Shown here: in pieces, positions 50,701-62,200 of the stretch | Position numbering within the stretch: position 1 is the first letter of the stretch | Layout: each line of letters opens with the position of its first letter | DNA from: Straminergon stramineum | Lineage: Eukaryota > Streptophyta > Bryopsida > Hypnales > Calliergonaceae | Reading direction: 5' to 3' | Length of the DNA: 64,000 bases | NCBI GenBank assembly: GCA_963920665.1 | Contig: OY987265.1 | Coordinates: 5,275,001-5,339,000, forward strand | Notes under the pieces: generated by a model | Told to the model about the DNA's origin: nothing | Seen by the model: only the letters and a program-made list of their open reading frames with translations | Database searches by the model: none | Program-made: the position numbers and the translations under genes

Positions 50701-51539
50701 TGTGGTGATCAAGCCAGTCATTTACCTGTCCATGTTCTATTTCTTCAGTAACCCTAGGTCAACATTTGCGAGTAATTTTACGGTGACATTGGTGCTGGTG
50801 TATTGCGTCATGGGGATTGCATACATATGTTCAATCCTTCTCGAACCTGCCCCGGCTCAACTGGTGAGTTCAATTTGCTCTCACCGCGGTATCTTACAAT
50901 GTGCAACTTGTACAGGTGGAAACATTTGTTATGAATCAGGCTTCACGCTGACAAATGCCTGATATTTGAATGCAGTGGTCGGTGTTTTTGCCCATTTTGG
51001 CTACATTAATCATATCGGTCAAACGGGATGGATTCTTGCTCAAACTTCAGTATCTCAGTTATGCTCGTTATGCAAACGAGGCCTACGTTATTGCGAATGC
51101 TGCAAAGTAAGGCTCTTTTTTCATGCACGGTTGCTGAGGGTGTGGTTGTTGTTTAATCTACTGCCGGCACCGTTCTTCGGTTCTGTAATCTGAATGAATG
51201 CCGAGATCTCTTCCAGTCAAGCTTCTTTTCTTCTGTTTTGAATTGCTTGGAAATCAGTAGCTTTCCGGTCGATCAGTACTGGTGGGAGTTGCATATATTT
51301 GGTGTGGCATGACCACATATTTCGAACTCTTCTCTGTGCTGACGTCAGTCTGTGTTGTTGAATGGTATGACAGTTACAAAGGAGTCTGGATTATTACTCG
51401 GTGCGCAGTGCTGCAGAATATCGACTATTCTATCGACCATTGGATTCAGTCCTTAGTAATCCTTGTAGGTTACGGTCTCGCTGCACGCTCTATTGCCCTC
51501 GTCTGCTTGTTTACAAGTAACCGTAACAAGCAAAAATGA
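41747..51539 (+). CDS. ABCG24-like: ABCG half-transporter with N-terminal Cys-rich domain, 15 exons, complete
   Basis: A membrane exporter of the plant ABCG24/ABCG28 clade; its substrate cannot be told from sequence. Exons: 41747-42057, 42909-42982, 43624-43878, 44375-44438, 44544-44687, 44946-44980, 45240-45316, 46011-46256, 46919-47673, 48301-48597, 49528-50013, 50251-50399, 50574-50863, 50976-51106, 51374-51539. All introns are GT..AG, all phases agree, and the sum is 3,480 bases (1,159 residues plus stop). Order: signal peptide (about 1-27); Pro-rich stretch; Cys-rich extracellular domain with [14 protein letters not shown]; membrane helix near 310-332; basic and Ser/Asp-rich linker with two RKSKDGK copies; ATPase domain with Walker [10 protein letters not shown] (586-594), signature ISGGQ (693-697), Walker [13 protein letters not shown] (Asp717, Glu718) and His750; then an ABC2 membrane domain from about 900 containing [12 protein letters not shown]. 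All ATPase motifs are intact. As a half-size transporter it must dimerise. Several introns carry small transposons. Confidence 0.93.
42345..42430. repeat. Partial copy of the intronic N-type repeat (ABCG intron 1)
   Basis: ACGTCAATTTCGTTAAAGTG at about 42,350 matches the left end of the element at 43,993 (ACGTCAATCTCGTTAAACTG). No right end was found. Intron 1 spans 42,058-42,908 and is otherwise unremarkable. Confidence 0.4.
43330..43550. repeat. Intronic repeat M, copy 1 (ABCG intron 2)
   Basis: It is bounded by AGCAACGTTT and its inverse AAACGTTGCT. The sequence is rich in AACGTT/GTTGC phrases and is similar over about 200 bases to 49,055-49,262 in intron 10; both copies are followed by CCCTCCAAATTCTAG. 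Probably a small non-autonomous DNA element. Confidence 0.55.
43993..44233. mobile_element. Intronic MITE N, copy 1 (ABCG intron 3)
   Basis: The left end is ACGTCAATCTCGTTAAACTG and the right end, reversed, is ATGTCAATTCCGTTAAATAG. The interior (GTGCACAATGTTGTGGATGA) recurs at about 46,640 in intron 8. Confidence 0.5.
45084..45203. mobile_element. Intronic palindromic MITE (ABCG intron 6)
   Basis: The 120 bases form a near-perfect hairpin: the left arm starts GATAGGTAATTTCATTAAAA and the right arm, reversed, starts GATAGGCAATTTCATTAAAA, matching over about 31 bp with one mismatch. The phrase ATTTCATTAAAATGGCGG is related to the N ends. Confidence 0.75.
46503..46874. mobile_element. Intronic MITE N, copy 2 (ABCG intron 8), with 12-bp tandem units
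   Basis: The left end is ACACGTAACGCCAATT and the right end, reversed, is ACATGTAACGTCAGTT. It shares the GTGCACAATGTTGTGGATGA block with 44,113. At 46,773-46,808 there are three tandem units of TTGCATATCTCT (the last with a changed end). The element ends about 45 bases before exon 9. Confidence 0.5.
49055..49262. repeat. Intronic repeat M, copy 2 (ABCG intron 10)
   Basis: Similar to 43,330-43,585, including CACTAAA, a run resembling GACATTCAACG..GCTACTAAAC, and CCCTCCAAATTCTAG at the end. Confidence 0.5.
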
Positions 51540-53514
51540 TTTGTAAGTCGCTCCTTTCTCTACCTTGGATTGAATCAATGTTTTTGTTTGGCAGTTCACA
51601 CAATCATTGAAATGCACCATAAATGATCACCACTCAGGTCTGTTTTTTTGTGCACAGCTCCTGAGTCCCAGAACATTCAGTCTAGACCCGAACTTTTCAT
51701 ATTGTTTCTGGTTGGTACAGTATGTTCAATGGCGTGATTCTGCGGCGTTGGGCATTCCACCCTTCTAAAGTTTAAGCTTGGTTGGTCGAGGATGAACCAA
51801 GACCCTGTACCATCTTCAGCTAGTGAAATTTTCACTAGATGATCCATCAAGAAATCAATGCGAAGTTTTTTCTCAGTGCCATCCAAAAGTAACTGAAGGA
51901 AGCAATGAGGTAGGTATTCTAGCCGGATTCTACAGTGAATTTCTTTGCTGCTTTGCGTGTCTTTGTGTTAACTAAAATGTTTAGCAGCTCTTCCAAATCC
52001 CAAGACTGGATCATCTACATTTCTGTGGATTGTTTAGTGTCTGTGACAGTCACTTTTAGTCCATTGTTTAATTCATCCGTGCCCCTTCGAATTGCAGCGG
52101 GGAAGCCAATCCCCTGGAGACGGATGAGCGTCACCTTCGAAGCGCTTTGACGTGAGTTTGTGTAACTTTAGATGCTTGTGTCAGCTGTATTACAGTTCCA
52201 ACATTATCATAGTTGTCAAAACTGCCTTTTGTTAAGGCAGTGAAAACAAATGGAAAACAAAATAGATTTTTTTCAAATTCAATTGTACAAAATTGTACTT
52301 GGCTGCTGTGGGAATGTATGGGAAAAAAATTTGAAAAAATTCAGAAACCTTGATTGCCAATATTGAAAGATTGTAGCGTTTGAAGTTAGAAGAAATATTT
52401 TTTTCTTGATGCTAGCCTACATGATCAATGATTTTAACTTCTCTTTGGAGTGAGAATTTTGTACTACGTACAATATTTCTTCTCAATAGTTGCATCCTTT
52501 GTCGTGTTAATTGTGTACTTATCGAATTTTAGAAGTAGAAGAGTTTTGCAAATGTATCCCAACTTGTGTGAAAATGTTTTGGGAGCATGACTTTTGATTC
52601 AAGCAAGCTCTCTAATAGAAAATAAAATATATTCTCTAGAAGGGAATACATGTGGACACCTTGCATTAATTTTTGGAAATATCCATTCATAATTTAATTT
52701 GTTGTAACCAATCCAAATGGACAATTTTGGCATCTACTAGACCTTCCCATTTGTGTCAATCACCCACCCATTACTACAATCTTAGCAATCCTTCAGCATC
52801 ATGACAATGCACTTACAGAGGGGACTCATTGGCATCAATGGCTTAGCATGGGTCTACCCACTCTTTACCAATTTAGTTCCAACAACCTTTGAAAAATCAC
52901 AGAAAATTCATTTCTTATGGGAATGTCTCAATTCTACTTGGAAATGGCTTCTCTCAAACTTCTCAATCTCAAAAAATACAGGACTTGACAAATAGCTTCT
53001 CCAAGGTACCTAGATAGCAAATCTGCTTGGTAATCGGCATGTTCACCTAATTGTTTGTATTGTGTGCAAGTGAGATTGAGCAACCTCCACATGTGAAATC
53101 GTTCTGGCCCAAGGCAATGCAATTACAGAGGGTTGAGTCTAATTATATACTTTAATTTCATTATGTCTGCCTGGTTGCGGGATTTAGGACGCAAGAATGA
53201 CAGTACTTGATCAGCATGTGTTCATGCTTCCTTGCAAGGCCTGCCATCCTTCAATCATCCCTGTCACACTTTGCTTGTGCAAGCAGTGTGATAACGTAGA
53301 CATCTTTCAACGTGCTCACAAATAATTTCTGGCTTGTTTTGCACGGAATGTGTGGTACATGTACCAATGATTTTGCATGACATAGGCTTTGGAAACAATT
53401 TGTTCCAAATCATACGCATGGTCTGCCTTCTTCATCAAACGTGTAGATCATGCAACATGCTCACAGAAAAATACAAAATTTTGAACATGTTTGCAAATTG
53501 TTGAGACATAACCA
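51540..53514. other. ABCG 3' region and spacer
   Basis: The first few hundred bases are probably the 3' UTR of the ABCG gene; no clear AATAAA was seen nearby. From about 52,200 the DNA turns AT-rich. Bases 52,720-53,010 are the reverse-complement copy of repeat Q (37,922-38,460). The 64-codon frame at 52,801-52,995 lies in that repeat and is not a gene. Confidence 0.45.
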
Positions 53515-53775
53515 AGGTGGGTACCCCAAAACTGCCACTTTTGACTACTCTGTGTAGTTATATTAGACTGGTTCAATTTTCATATTTTTTTGTTGGCAAG
53601 TGAAAGGAAGTTCCAATGCACCATAGAACATGGCATTTGGACATTGTATGCAAAAGTTATGAAGGATCAAAGTTTTTTTGGTACGTAGGTGTTCTAAAAT
53701 TGTTTCTTCAACATATGTATATATAGAGTGTTGATGGCAGTTTTAGGCATGGTGTGATTTTGGGTGTACCCACCT
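53515..53775. mobile_element. 261-bp TA-type MITE
   Basis: The left end is AGGTGGGTACCCCAAAAC and the right end, reversed, is AGGTGGGTACACCCAAAATC. The right flank is TA and the left flank CA, so one side of the duplication may be mutated. The AGGT start recalls family P but the interiors differ. Confidence 0.6.
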
Positions 53776-56269
53776 TACTAACATGCCAAACTCTTGACTC
53801 CGGTAGAGAAATAAGTGCGTTGCCCTAAAAGCACCTATACACCAACACACACTAAATCACCAAGGATTTGACATGCGCTAAACTTGAATGACAAATCCTC
53901 TGGACCCCTCAAAATATTTTCATGACATTCAATCCTAATGAGCCAAGCAATGAACTTTGAAATCCCTATTCATCCTAAGTTTAGTTATCTTTATCCTATA
54001 TTTTACTTGGTGATTGATTAACTGACTATTTGTGAGACACATTTATTGAGCAAATGTAGGGGATAAGAATTTTGAGGGCTCTCAAAAAATTGATGTAAAT
54101 TTTTAGCATGACAAATTTGGCAAGCAATGGTTCGGATGCTTAACATTGCAAAGACTCACCCCACCAAACCTTGATAGAATCTTGATCCTAAAGAAAAGAT
54201 GATAATAAACCGAGTTCATCTACAAAAAATCATTCATCCGGTCCCCAAACTAAGTCCAACGTCAGACCTTGGAATCCGACCCCCACTTCTTCTTCAGCAA
54301 TAAGCCTTACGTCACTCAACAAGCGCGATCTCTCAATCTTAGTCATAGTCAACACCTCAAGCAGACAACGCACATTTTTGCAAGCGAAATTCACACTGTC
54401 GTGCTGAAAATTTACGATTCCGCTATGGAAATTCATGTCCACTTCATCATCCGAAATTCCATTACACCTTAAAAAAATTTTAAAAGTGCAAAAAGGAACA
54501 GAATTCAGCAGCACAATCAAAGTTTGCTAATTATGCAATATCCTGGAAATTATCGAACTTGGGGTCCCTCAAGATTGGGAAGTTGATGGCCAATTGCGCA
54601 ATTTTTTGTCTGCTTGTTCGAAAATCTCTTCTGAAATTTCCCAGGGCAGTGACATAGTTGCTGTTTCGGAATTGCAGTGAGCTATGGAACTGTAATTTGC
54701 AAACGGGGCGAGGTAGTGTGTGCGTCTGCAATAGAAGAAATGTGGCAGAATTAGCGCATTGTAGGGTTCAAGGTCTTTTCTTTCTTAAGTTTCGAGAACT
54801 TGTCTACGGCAGTGCCGTTGTTGCTACTTTGGAATTGCAGCTAAATATCAACTGTAATATGCAACCAGGAAGGGTATTGTGAGAGTGTCTACATTAGCAG
54901 AAATCTGGCAGAATTAGCACATGGTAGGGTTCAAGATTAGCATCCCCTGTTGTCAGACAAAAGAATGCATAGAAGCTAGCTAAAGCCCTAAAGATATTTT
55001 CTCGCTGTCTCTTTCACAATTATTCATGTTCTCGGTGCCGTTCCTTGCACGCTCTGAAGCTCATGTGTACTGTACGAAGGGGATGCTGTTCCTTGTCATT
55101 CTTGACGTGAATTGCTGCACTGGTATGTCCGGAAGCAGAGGGGCAAGGTAGGGGATACTCTTTCTGTCCATCTTTGAGCATTTTAAGCGATCTGTGGGAG
55201 TATGATTGCATTACGAGATTCCTCAGTAGAGCTCACTGGAGAGATCTCTTCGGGTACTTGGATTAGTTTTTCTTCACTGTGTATGAATTTCTTTTGCCAA
55301 CATGCGAAGTGAGATTGTAGAGAACGCTATTTTCATTTGAAGATCAGTGGTGATAGACGTTTAGCTAAGTCATGCTTTACTTTGAATGGTTGCTAATTGA
55401 AGGCCATCCAAGTGTTGATTAGAAGAGATTAATTTTTTGTGTTGATTGGAAGAGATGGATTACTGATTCAATTGGAGATCTACAGAATCCGGTTCCTAGG
55501 GATTTAGTATCCTCTACCTTACAGATTGTATCCGCCAATGTTTCAGAATATCGAAGAAATTTTGATTGAAATTGATATGCAAGGCTGGATTTGGAGATGA
55601 ACTCAGCTTACGTCGACGCTAGAGGTTGTTATTGAGACTTTCTTGTGGAATTTAAACTCTTGTTTGGGTGTGGCACTGTGGCAGTTCACTTGTGGCGTGG
55701 AATACGAGGATTCTCTAAAGACGGTACAGTCAGTTCCACTACAGTTGTTTGTTGAATGGAATTTATGACTGCAATGATTGCCAATATGCGGACCTTGAGT
55801 GCACGACATCGCCGTGCAGGCATCAGTGTAGGGTAAGCCATCATCCATTCCCTGCGAGGACATCAATAAAAGGTAGAGGAGGCTATTTGGAAACAACGCT
55901 CCAAACAGTGATTTTTGGATCTTATAAATTGCAATGGGATGAGATTTTCGTTGGGTTTCAAGAGCCAAGTCTGTTGATAGAGATCAATTTTTTAATCAAT
56001 ATTTATGAATCATTTATGCAATTTCAAAGTGTGTGCATGTGGGGTGGGGTGGGGGGACTGAACATTATTGAAACGATGGTAGACAACGCCGATTCCATTC
56101 AAACATCAGTATCTATAGACAGGATCAGGTCTCTTACAGTTTTGGTATCATCAATCTTCAGTTTTGATTGCGAATATTATGATTCTACAGGTTCTCATGG
56201 AGGGAGCTTTATGGGTTTGTCTTGGTGATTGTATTCCTTAAGACATTTCTTTAGACCTAATAAACTGAC
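53776..56269. other. Spacer and likely promoter of the arabinofuranosidase gene
   Basis: No gene was recognised; frames are at most 159 codons (55,749-56,228 plus) and not protein-like. It holds the tandem duplication at 54,646-54,937. The last ~1 kb may include the promoter and non-coding leader of the downstream gene. Confidence 0.4.
54646..54937. repeat. Local duplication of a 129-bp unit
   Basis: Bases 54,646-54,774 and 54,809-54,937 are direct copies of the same length, at roughly 75 percent identity by eye. Each includes GGAATTGCAG, AACTGTAAT and GGCAGAATTAGC, and each ends TAGGGTTCAAG. A 34-base spacer separates them. Confidence 0.75.
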
Positions 56270-59200
56270 ATGGTTTTTCACTTGCAAATGATGACCACCA
56301 GGTTGCTGTGTATACTAGCTGTTGCGTTCAATATCCCCACCGTGGTGCCTGCACTCGCGCAAGCCACTCCGACCGTGACTCTCAAAGTGAATGCCTCAAA
56401 TCCTGGAAGACAAATGCCATCTACTCTGTTTGGCCTTTTCTTTGAGGTATGAATCATCCAAAGTACAGTACTTCCTCATGTTTTTTTCGACAGGAATTCT
56501 GCATTTTTGGCTCTCTGCTTTACTAGCTCACTAAACTAGTGTTGCCTACTATTTCTGTGCGATTGGCAGGAAATTAACCATGCGGGAAGCGGAGGCCTTT
56601 GGGCAGAGCTTGTGCAGAACCGAGGTCTCATCTCTGACTCCCTTAAACCTCATATAAATGAACCCTTTTAACATCCAAATCTTTTTCGAATTTTCACATG
56701 TTTTTTCTTTCTCTTTATACAGATGTACTATTTACCTCCATTTTGTGGAATTCCTCATAAACGAAGGTTGTTTTTTAATGATTCAAGCAGTACTTTGGAT
56801 TTTAGTTCGGATGTCCAAGAGGTTATTTGGACATAAGCATCACCTTCAAGCACTCTGTTCATCATCTAGAATATGGAATTCGGAATATGTAAAAATATAT
56901 GGAATATGTAAAAACTTGCCTGTTTTTCATGGTTGTTTATTTTCCATAGAACTACCATTTACAACAATACATGTAGGAATAACATAAAAAAATTCATCAG
57001 TGTTTTTTTTTCTGTGATTTGCTTGTTCAGGTTTTGAGGCAGGAGGGTCGAACACGCCGTCAATTTTCAACCCGTGGTACAAGCTGGGCACCGATTCCCA
57101 AGTCACCCTTGGCACGGAACGCTCCTCCCCTTTCGACCGGAACCCGGTTGCCCTCAAAATCCAAGTTTTATGCGACGCCAATGACCAATCCAACGCCTGT
57201 CCCACTGGTGGCGTTGGTACCGCTAACCCTGGATTCTGGGGCATGGTTAGTCAACCAGGGTTACCTGTACCCAGTCACCTGCAAATCATACTTATCAGCC
57301 TATTAATGAGAAAGAACATGCCACGCCATGAACATGGCAGGGGTGTTGTTTTTCATAACAAGGCTGTCTTTCTGGTTACTAGAAATAGCCTCAATGTTTG
57401 AATCTTGTTCAATAATGTTCAATTTAGAGTCTGAAAAGAAAGACTCCATAACGTTAAAGAAGAAAAAGATTATGAGATATAACTATTTTCCTCATCTTCA
57501 ATGCTTGGTTGCCACTCTATACAGAAATAGGCTCCATTGAGGTTTACGATCATTCTAAGAGCAATATTGGACAAACATGCTTCGTTGTTGTATTCAATGA
57601 AGGAACGATGTCCACATCTGTAATTTTTTGCTTGGAATGAGGAGAAGGATTTGGGGTTTTAGTTTCCTTTTGATTAGCCCATGAGACATTGTCACGTTTG
57701 CTATTTCACACTGTTATTTTGGTACTTTAGTACCAAGAAAAAGTTATGAATTTTTAATCTCCATTGTTGCTGTGGGATCCATCTGCAGAGCATTGTGACC
57801 GGCTCCACTTACCTCGTTGAGCTCTGGGCGAAATCTGCAGCGCATTTCAGTCTCAGAGTTTCATTTACATCTGCAGATGCAACTAGTGTACTGGCTCAAG
57901 AGTATATCAGGTGAGCTTCGACATGACGTGTGTACGTACGTGTATGGAGAAAAATGAAATCTAGGTTTTGGTGTTGCAAACAACAGGAGGATTCGTAAAA
58001 TATGCCTAGCATTATTTGATCCACTTATTGCTCAATAACTTTAGAGTATAAAAAGAAATTGCATTTGTAATTTTGCCCTCGTCAAGATTGTTAGGTCCTT
58101 GCATTCAATGTAGCACAATTCCCGTAGAATATTAGTTTTGCATGATGAGAAAAAATGTCCTGTGATGAGAAAAAGTATATTGCTCGTGCAAGTTAATGAA
58201 ACTTTGAATCTTGAATCATTTATGAAAGTTTTAACACATGGATGATCAACAGTCTTTGGGAATGAATTTCTCCAAGATTTTCTTCTAATGTTTTTTGTGA
58301 GAGATTGACGTGAGCTAGGTGCTGTGTTGGTACTAGTGTGACAGGGAGTGCACCTTGGAGCAAGTATTCAGTTGTGTTGACAGCAAAATCAACCGATCAC
58401 AACGCAAGGTTGTCATTAACTAGTGACACAAGAGGCGTCTTCTGGGTGGACCAAGTTTCCGCAATGCCTACCGACACTTTCAAGGTGAGGAAATCAAGGG
58501 CATGAATGGAGTTCAAGATATTGGCTCCAAGAATGGAGACAATTTGGTACAAACGATTTGAAATCTCGACAAGAGGTTTAATGAGTAAATTTGGTGTTCA
58601 AAATGAGGTTGTTTTAGGGGTTACATAGTGTGGAAGTAAAACCTTATTGTGAGAAAGAAAATGCCGCTCGAGCTTCAGTAGTCATCGCAAGGGATGTTAT
58701 TTCCAGAATGAGGTTGTACTTTCACCGTTTTGAATCTTGTTCAATCATGCCCAATCAAGCGTCTAAAAAAGAGACCATATTGCTGAAGAACGCTCTTGGT
58801 ATCCAATGCTTGGTTGCCACCTCTACAGAATTGGAATGGAGATTATGGAAACAAATGATAGCATCATGAAATTATACAGAATTTCGACAACCCCTGTTTC
58901 TTCCTCTTGTTTCCCGAGGTTTTTGATATTGGGTTTTTGGTTGAATGTGCAGGGACATGGATTCCGGAAGGAGCTTGCAGAGATGATCGCTGATTTGAAA
59001 CCCGGTTTCTTTCGGTTTCCTGGTTAGGCATCTCAAACTGGAATACCTGTGTGTGAATTGTCATAACTCTCTTTAGCGGGAGGTAGGATGCACTGTCACC
59101 ATTGCTTTAATGGAATCCAAAGCAGTAAGTTAAAAAGAATTATATAGAATAAAAAAAAGTACAAGATTACGAGTAGTGATTGTTGAGTTCTAAGAGGATG

Positions 59201-62200
59201 ATCCATTGTTGGCTACCGTATGTGCACCGAGAACCGTCACTTGAAATGAAATCATGCTATACATTTTAGGTGGAAATTTTGGATGCACAAGCCTTATTAT
59301 CAATCTTATGTTTTTATCTTTTACATGCATAAACCTTCTCATTCATAAAGTCAAGTCAAATGTTCAAGGCAGTGGTTATTCAAGATTGGTTACTCAAGGC
59401 ATTGGTTCTTATTCCAGATAGGACTTTAATCCATATCTTCTCTTCATTCTAAACCCTTTAATCAACCAAAATATTAACGAATCTGAGTATTCTCGATTGC
59501 GTGGGGCAGCTCAAGGCATCACTTAGATAATGCCCTTAAGCCTCTCAACTCTGCAGCATTATGTAATCCATAATCGCGATTCTAGGTCAATCTCAAATGG
59601 TGCTTTTGATTCCAAGGTCCGTGGACCGAAGTCTGAACAATGTGGTGGTCTGTGGTGAGGGTATGTCACTACTGTTTTAAGGTTTAAACTCTTTGCTTTA
59701 ATGTGCAGGTGGGTGTTATGTGGAGGGAGTCCAAATGTCCAATGCATTCAGGTGGCGTGATTCCGTAGGGCCTTATGAAAATCGGCCGGGACACTATGGA
59801 GATGTGTGGAATTACTGGTCTGATGATGGCTTTGGGTACTTTGAGGGGCTCCAGGTCAGTCTGCTCATATCGTGCATGAAAATTAATGAACAATTTTTCT
59901 TCGTTCATTCCATTTTGAGTCACTCTTGTGATATTTGAAGTCCCATATTCTTGTCAGTTATAATACCCCTCAAGTTGATAGTTTTCTTCCACTTTGTTGA
60001 CACCCCTCTTGAATCAACTTGTTCGAGTCTCCGGCGATGTGCATCGCAACCCCATCAAACACTACTTTTGTGTGTGACATTTTCTCTTCTCCTAATCAAA
60101 CATTACTTTGTGGATTGGCATCGTTGCAGCTGGCCGAGGATCTGGGAGCAGCACCCATATGGGTCTTCAACAACGGTACGGAACCTCACTTTCAATTTCC
60201 GGAACGCTGTTCATGTTGTATCGCTTTTGAGCTTTTGTGCACGTGAGTCAATTAAACATGATAATTGACGACACAACTTATCGCGAACTACTTTGTTGTT
60301 TTTCATCTCAAAAGTAGTGTTAAAAAATCTTTCAGTGTGCTCATTTCCTTTCCATGAAAATTGGGACTTGCAGGCATCAGTCACGATCAATCGGTTCCAA
60401 CAGAGTTGATCGGTCCATTTGTTCAGGTACATTCACACGGTTCTTTTCGACTTACTTAAATGATTCTGATATCATAAACCTCATATTCAAATGGAAAATT
60501 TCTGTCACCTCCCTGAAACCTCAGATATTTAACACTATTCCTAGTTTTGAGAGCTGTCAGCACTTGAATGTCACTTAAATTTGGGACTCTAACACACCAT
60601 TTTATTGATTTTGACCATCCAATTTCACAGCAGTTTTAGAATAATTATCCAAAGCAGCTGTGGATTTAGACAAATTCTTTTCCAATGATTTGGTTGCGCA
60701 GGATGTATTGGATGGCATTGAGTTTGCAAGAGGACCTGCAGACTCAACATGGGGTGCCGTGCGAGCTTCAATGGGACATCCTGCACCTTTTAAACTTGAA
60801 TATGTGGCAATTGGTAATGAAGACTGCTACAAACCTTATTACAAAGGTAAAGAGCTTTTTTTTCAAGTGAATCATCCACTTTCATAATATCCTTTTATTG
60901 AAGTCATCAAATTTGTACATAGAATCAGCGCTTGAATCCCTGGCTGGGGGAATCATATATCTAACATTTTAAAAGCAAAATAGCGATGGAGATCGTTTGC
61001 GGTATGGCCGGGGTTAACATGCTTATGGTTGGGGTGTGCTCAAGCAGGAAATTACATGGAGTTTTACAAGGCTATCAAGCTCATGTATCCCGACATTCAA
61101 ATGATTTCCAATTGTGATGGCTCCGGTGTACCTCTCGACCACCCAGCCGACTTTTATGACTTCCATGTAAGCCCCTAGAATACGTTTCAAGCCAAACTTG
61201 ATCGGTTTGGATTCATTTCCTTGTCTTGATTCTAAGCTAGTAATCCGGAGTATTTATTACTGGCTTATCATTTACAAGTGTTTTTTTTTATATTATCCAG
61301 ATCTACACAAGTGCCAACAATCTTTTTGCAATGCGCCACCAGTTTGATAGCACCTCCAGGAGTGGGCCAAAGGTATGTATGTCTAATTCTATCTAATATT
61401 GGAGCAATAATTGCTTTATTAGGAGCTAATATTAAAAAATAAATAAATATATTGTCCATTTGTTTCAAATAAATAAATAAATATTTAAAGTTTTACTATT
61501 CAAGTCTCTCAGATTTATCAGATTGGGAGTTAAGTCAACACCCGTAGAAAAAGAATCTCAATATTTTTTGCACAATATTGAGCTCAATCATTTCACACCA
61601 TGATAAATGTGGGTGGGCAGGCATTTGTAAGCGAGTATGCGGTGACGGGAACGGATTCCGGTCACGGGAGCTTGTTCGCATCATTAGCTGAAGCTGCGTT
61701 CCTTATTGGAATTGAACTCAATAGGTAACAATCCTTTCTATTTCTATTAAGTGAGGGACAAAGGTATTGGTTGAATCAATGAATGGAAATTTTGAGAAAA
61801 TAAAGTTATCTTATTATTATTATTTGTAGTAGTATGACTATCTAGAGATTTCTTACCCTCAAGTTGGGTACATTTTACACAAAGGGGATATCAATCTTAA
61901 CCTTGTGATGGATAAAATAACCCTTATTACAATAGAAATGTGAGATTGGATGAAGGTATAGTGGAAGCTATTTTGGCCCCTTGATCATTATGGGATTATT
62001 TTATCCATTTGAAGGTTAAAATATTCAATCTTGTTGTGATTGTAGACTTTTGGCTCACCCCTTCAATACTAACACCGTAATTGTGGGATGAAAGCAGTGA
62101 TGTGGTGAAAATGGCAAGCTATGCACCCCTCTTTGTAAATAGCAATGACAGAAGGTATTTCCTTTCAAGGTCTTTTTTGAACTTTTGGAAGTAAAAAGTT

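Noticed and set aside
58345..58348. Alternative acceptor (CAG ending at 58,344) for arabinofuranosidase exon 5
   Set aside because: It shifts the frame and hits a bad reading; the AG ending at 58,348 restores the conserved ISAPWSKY segment.
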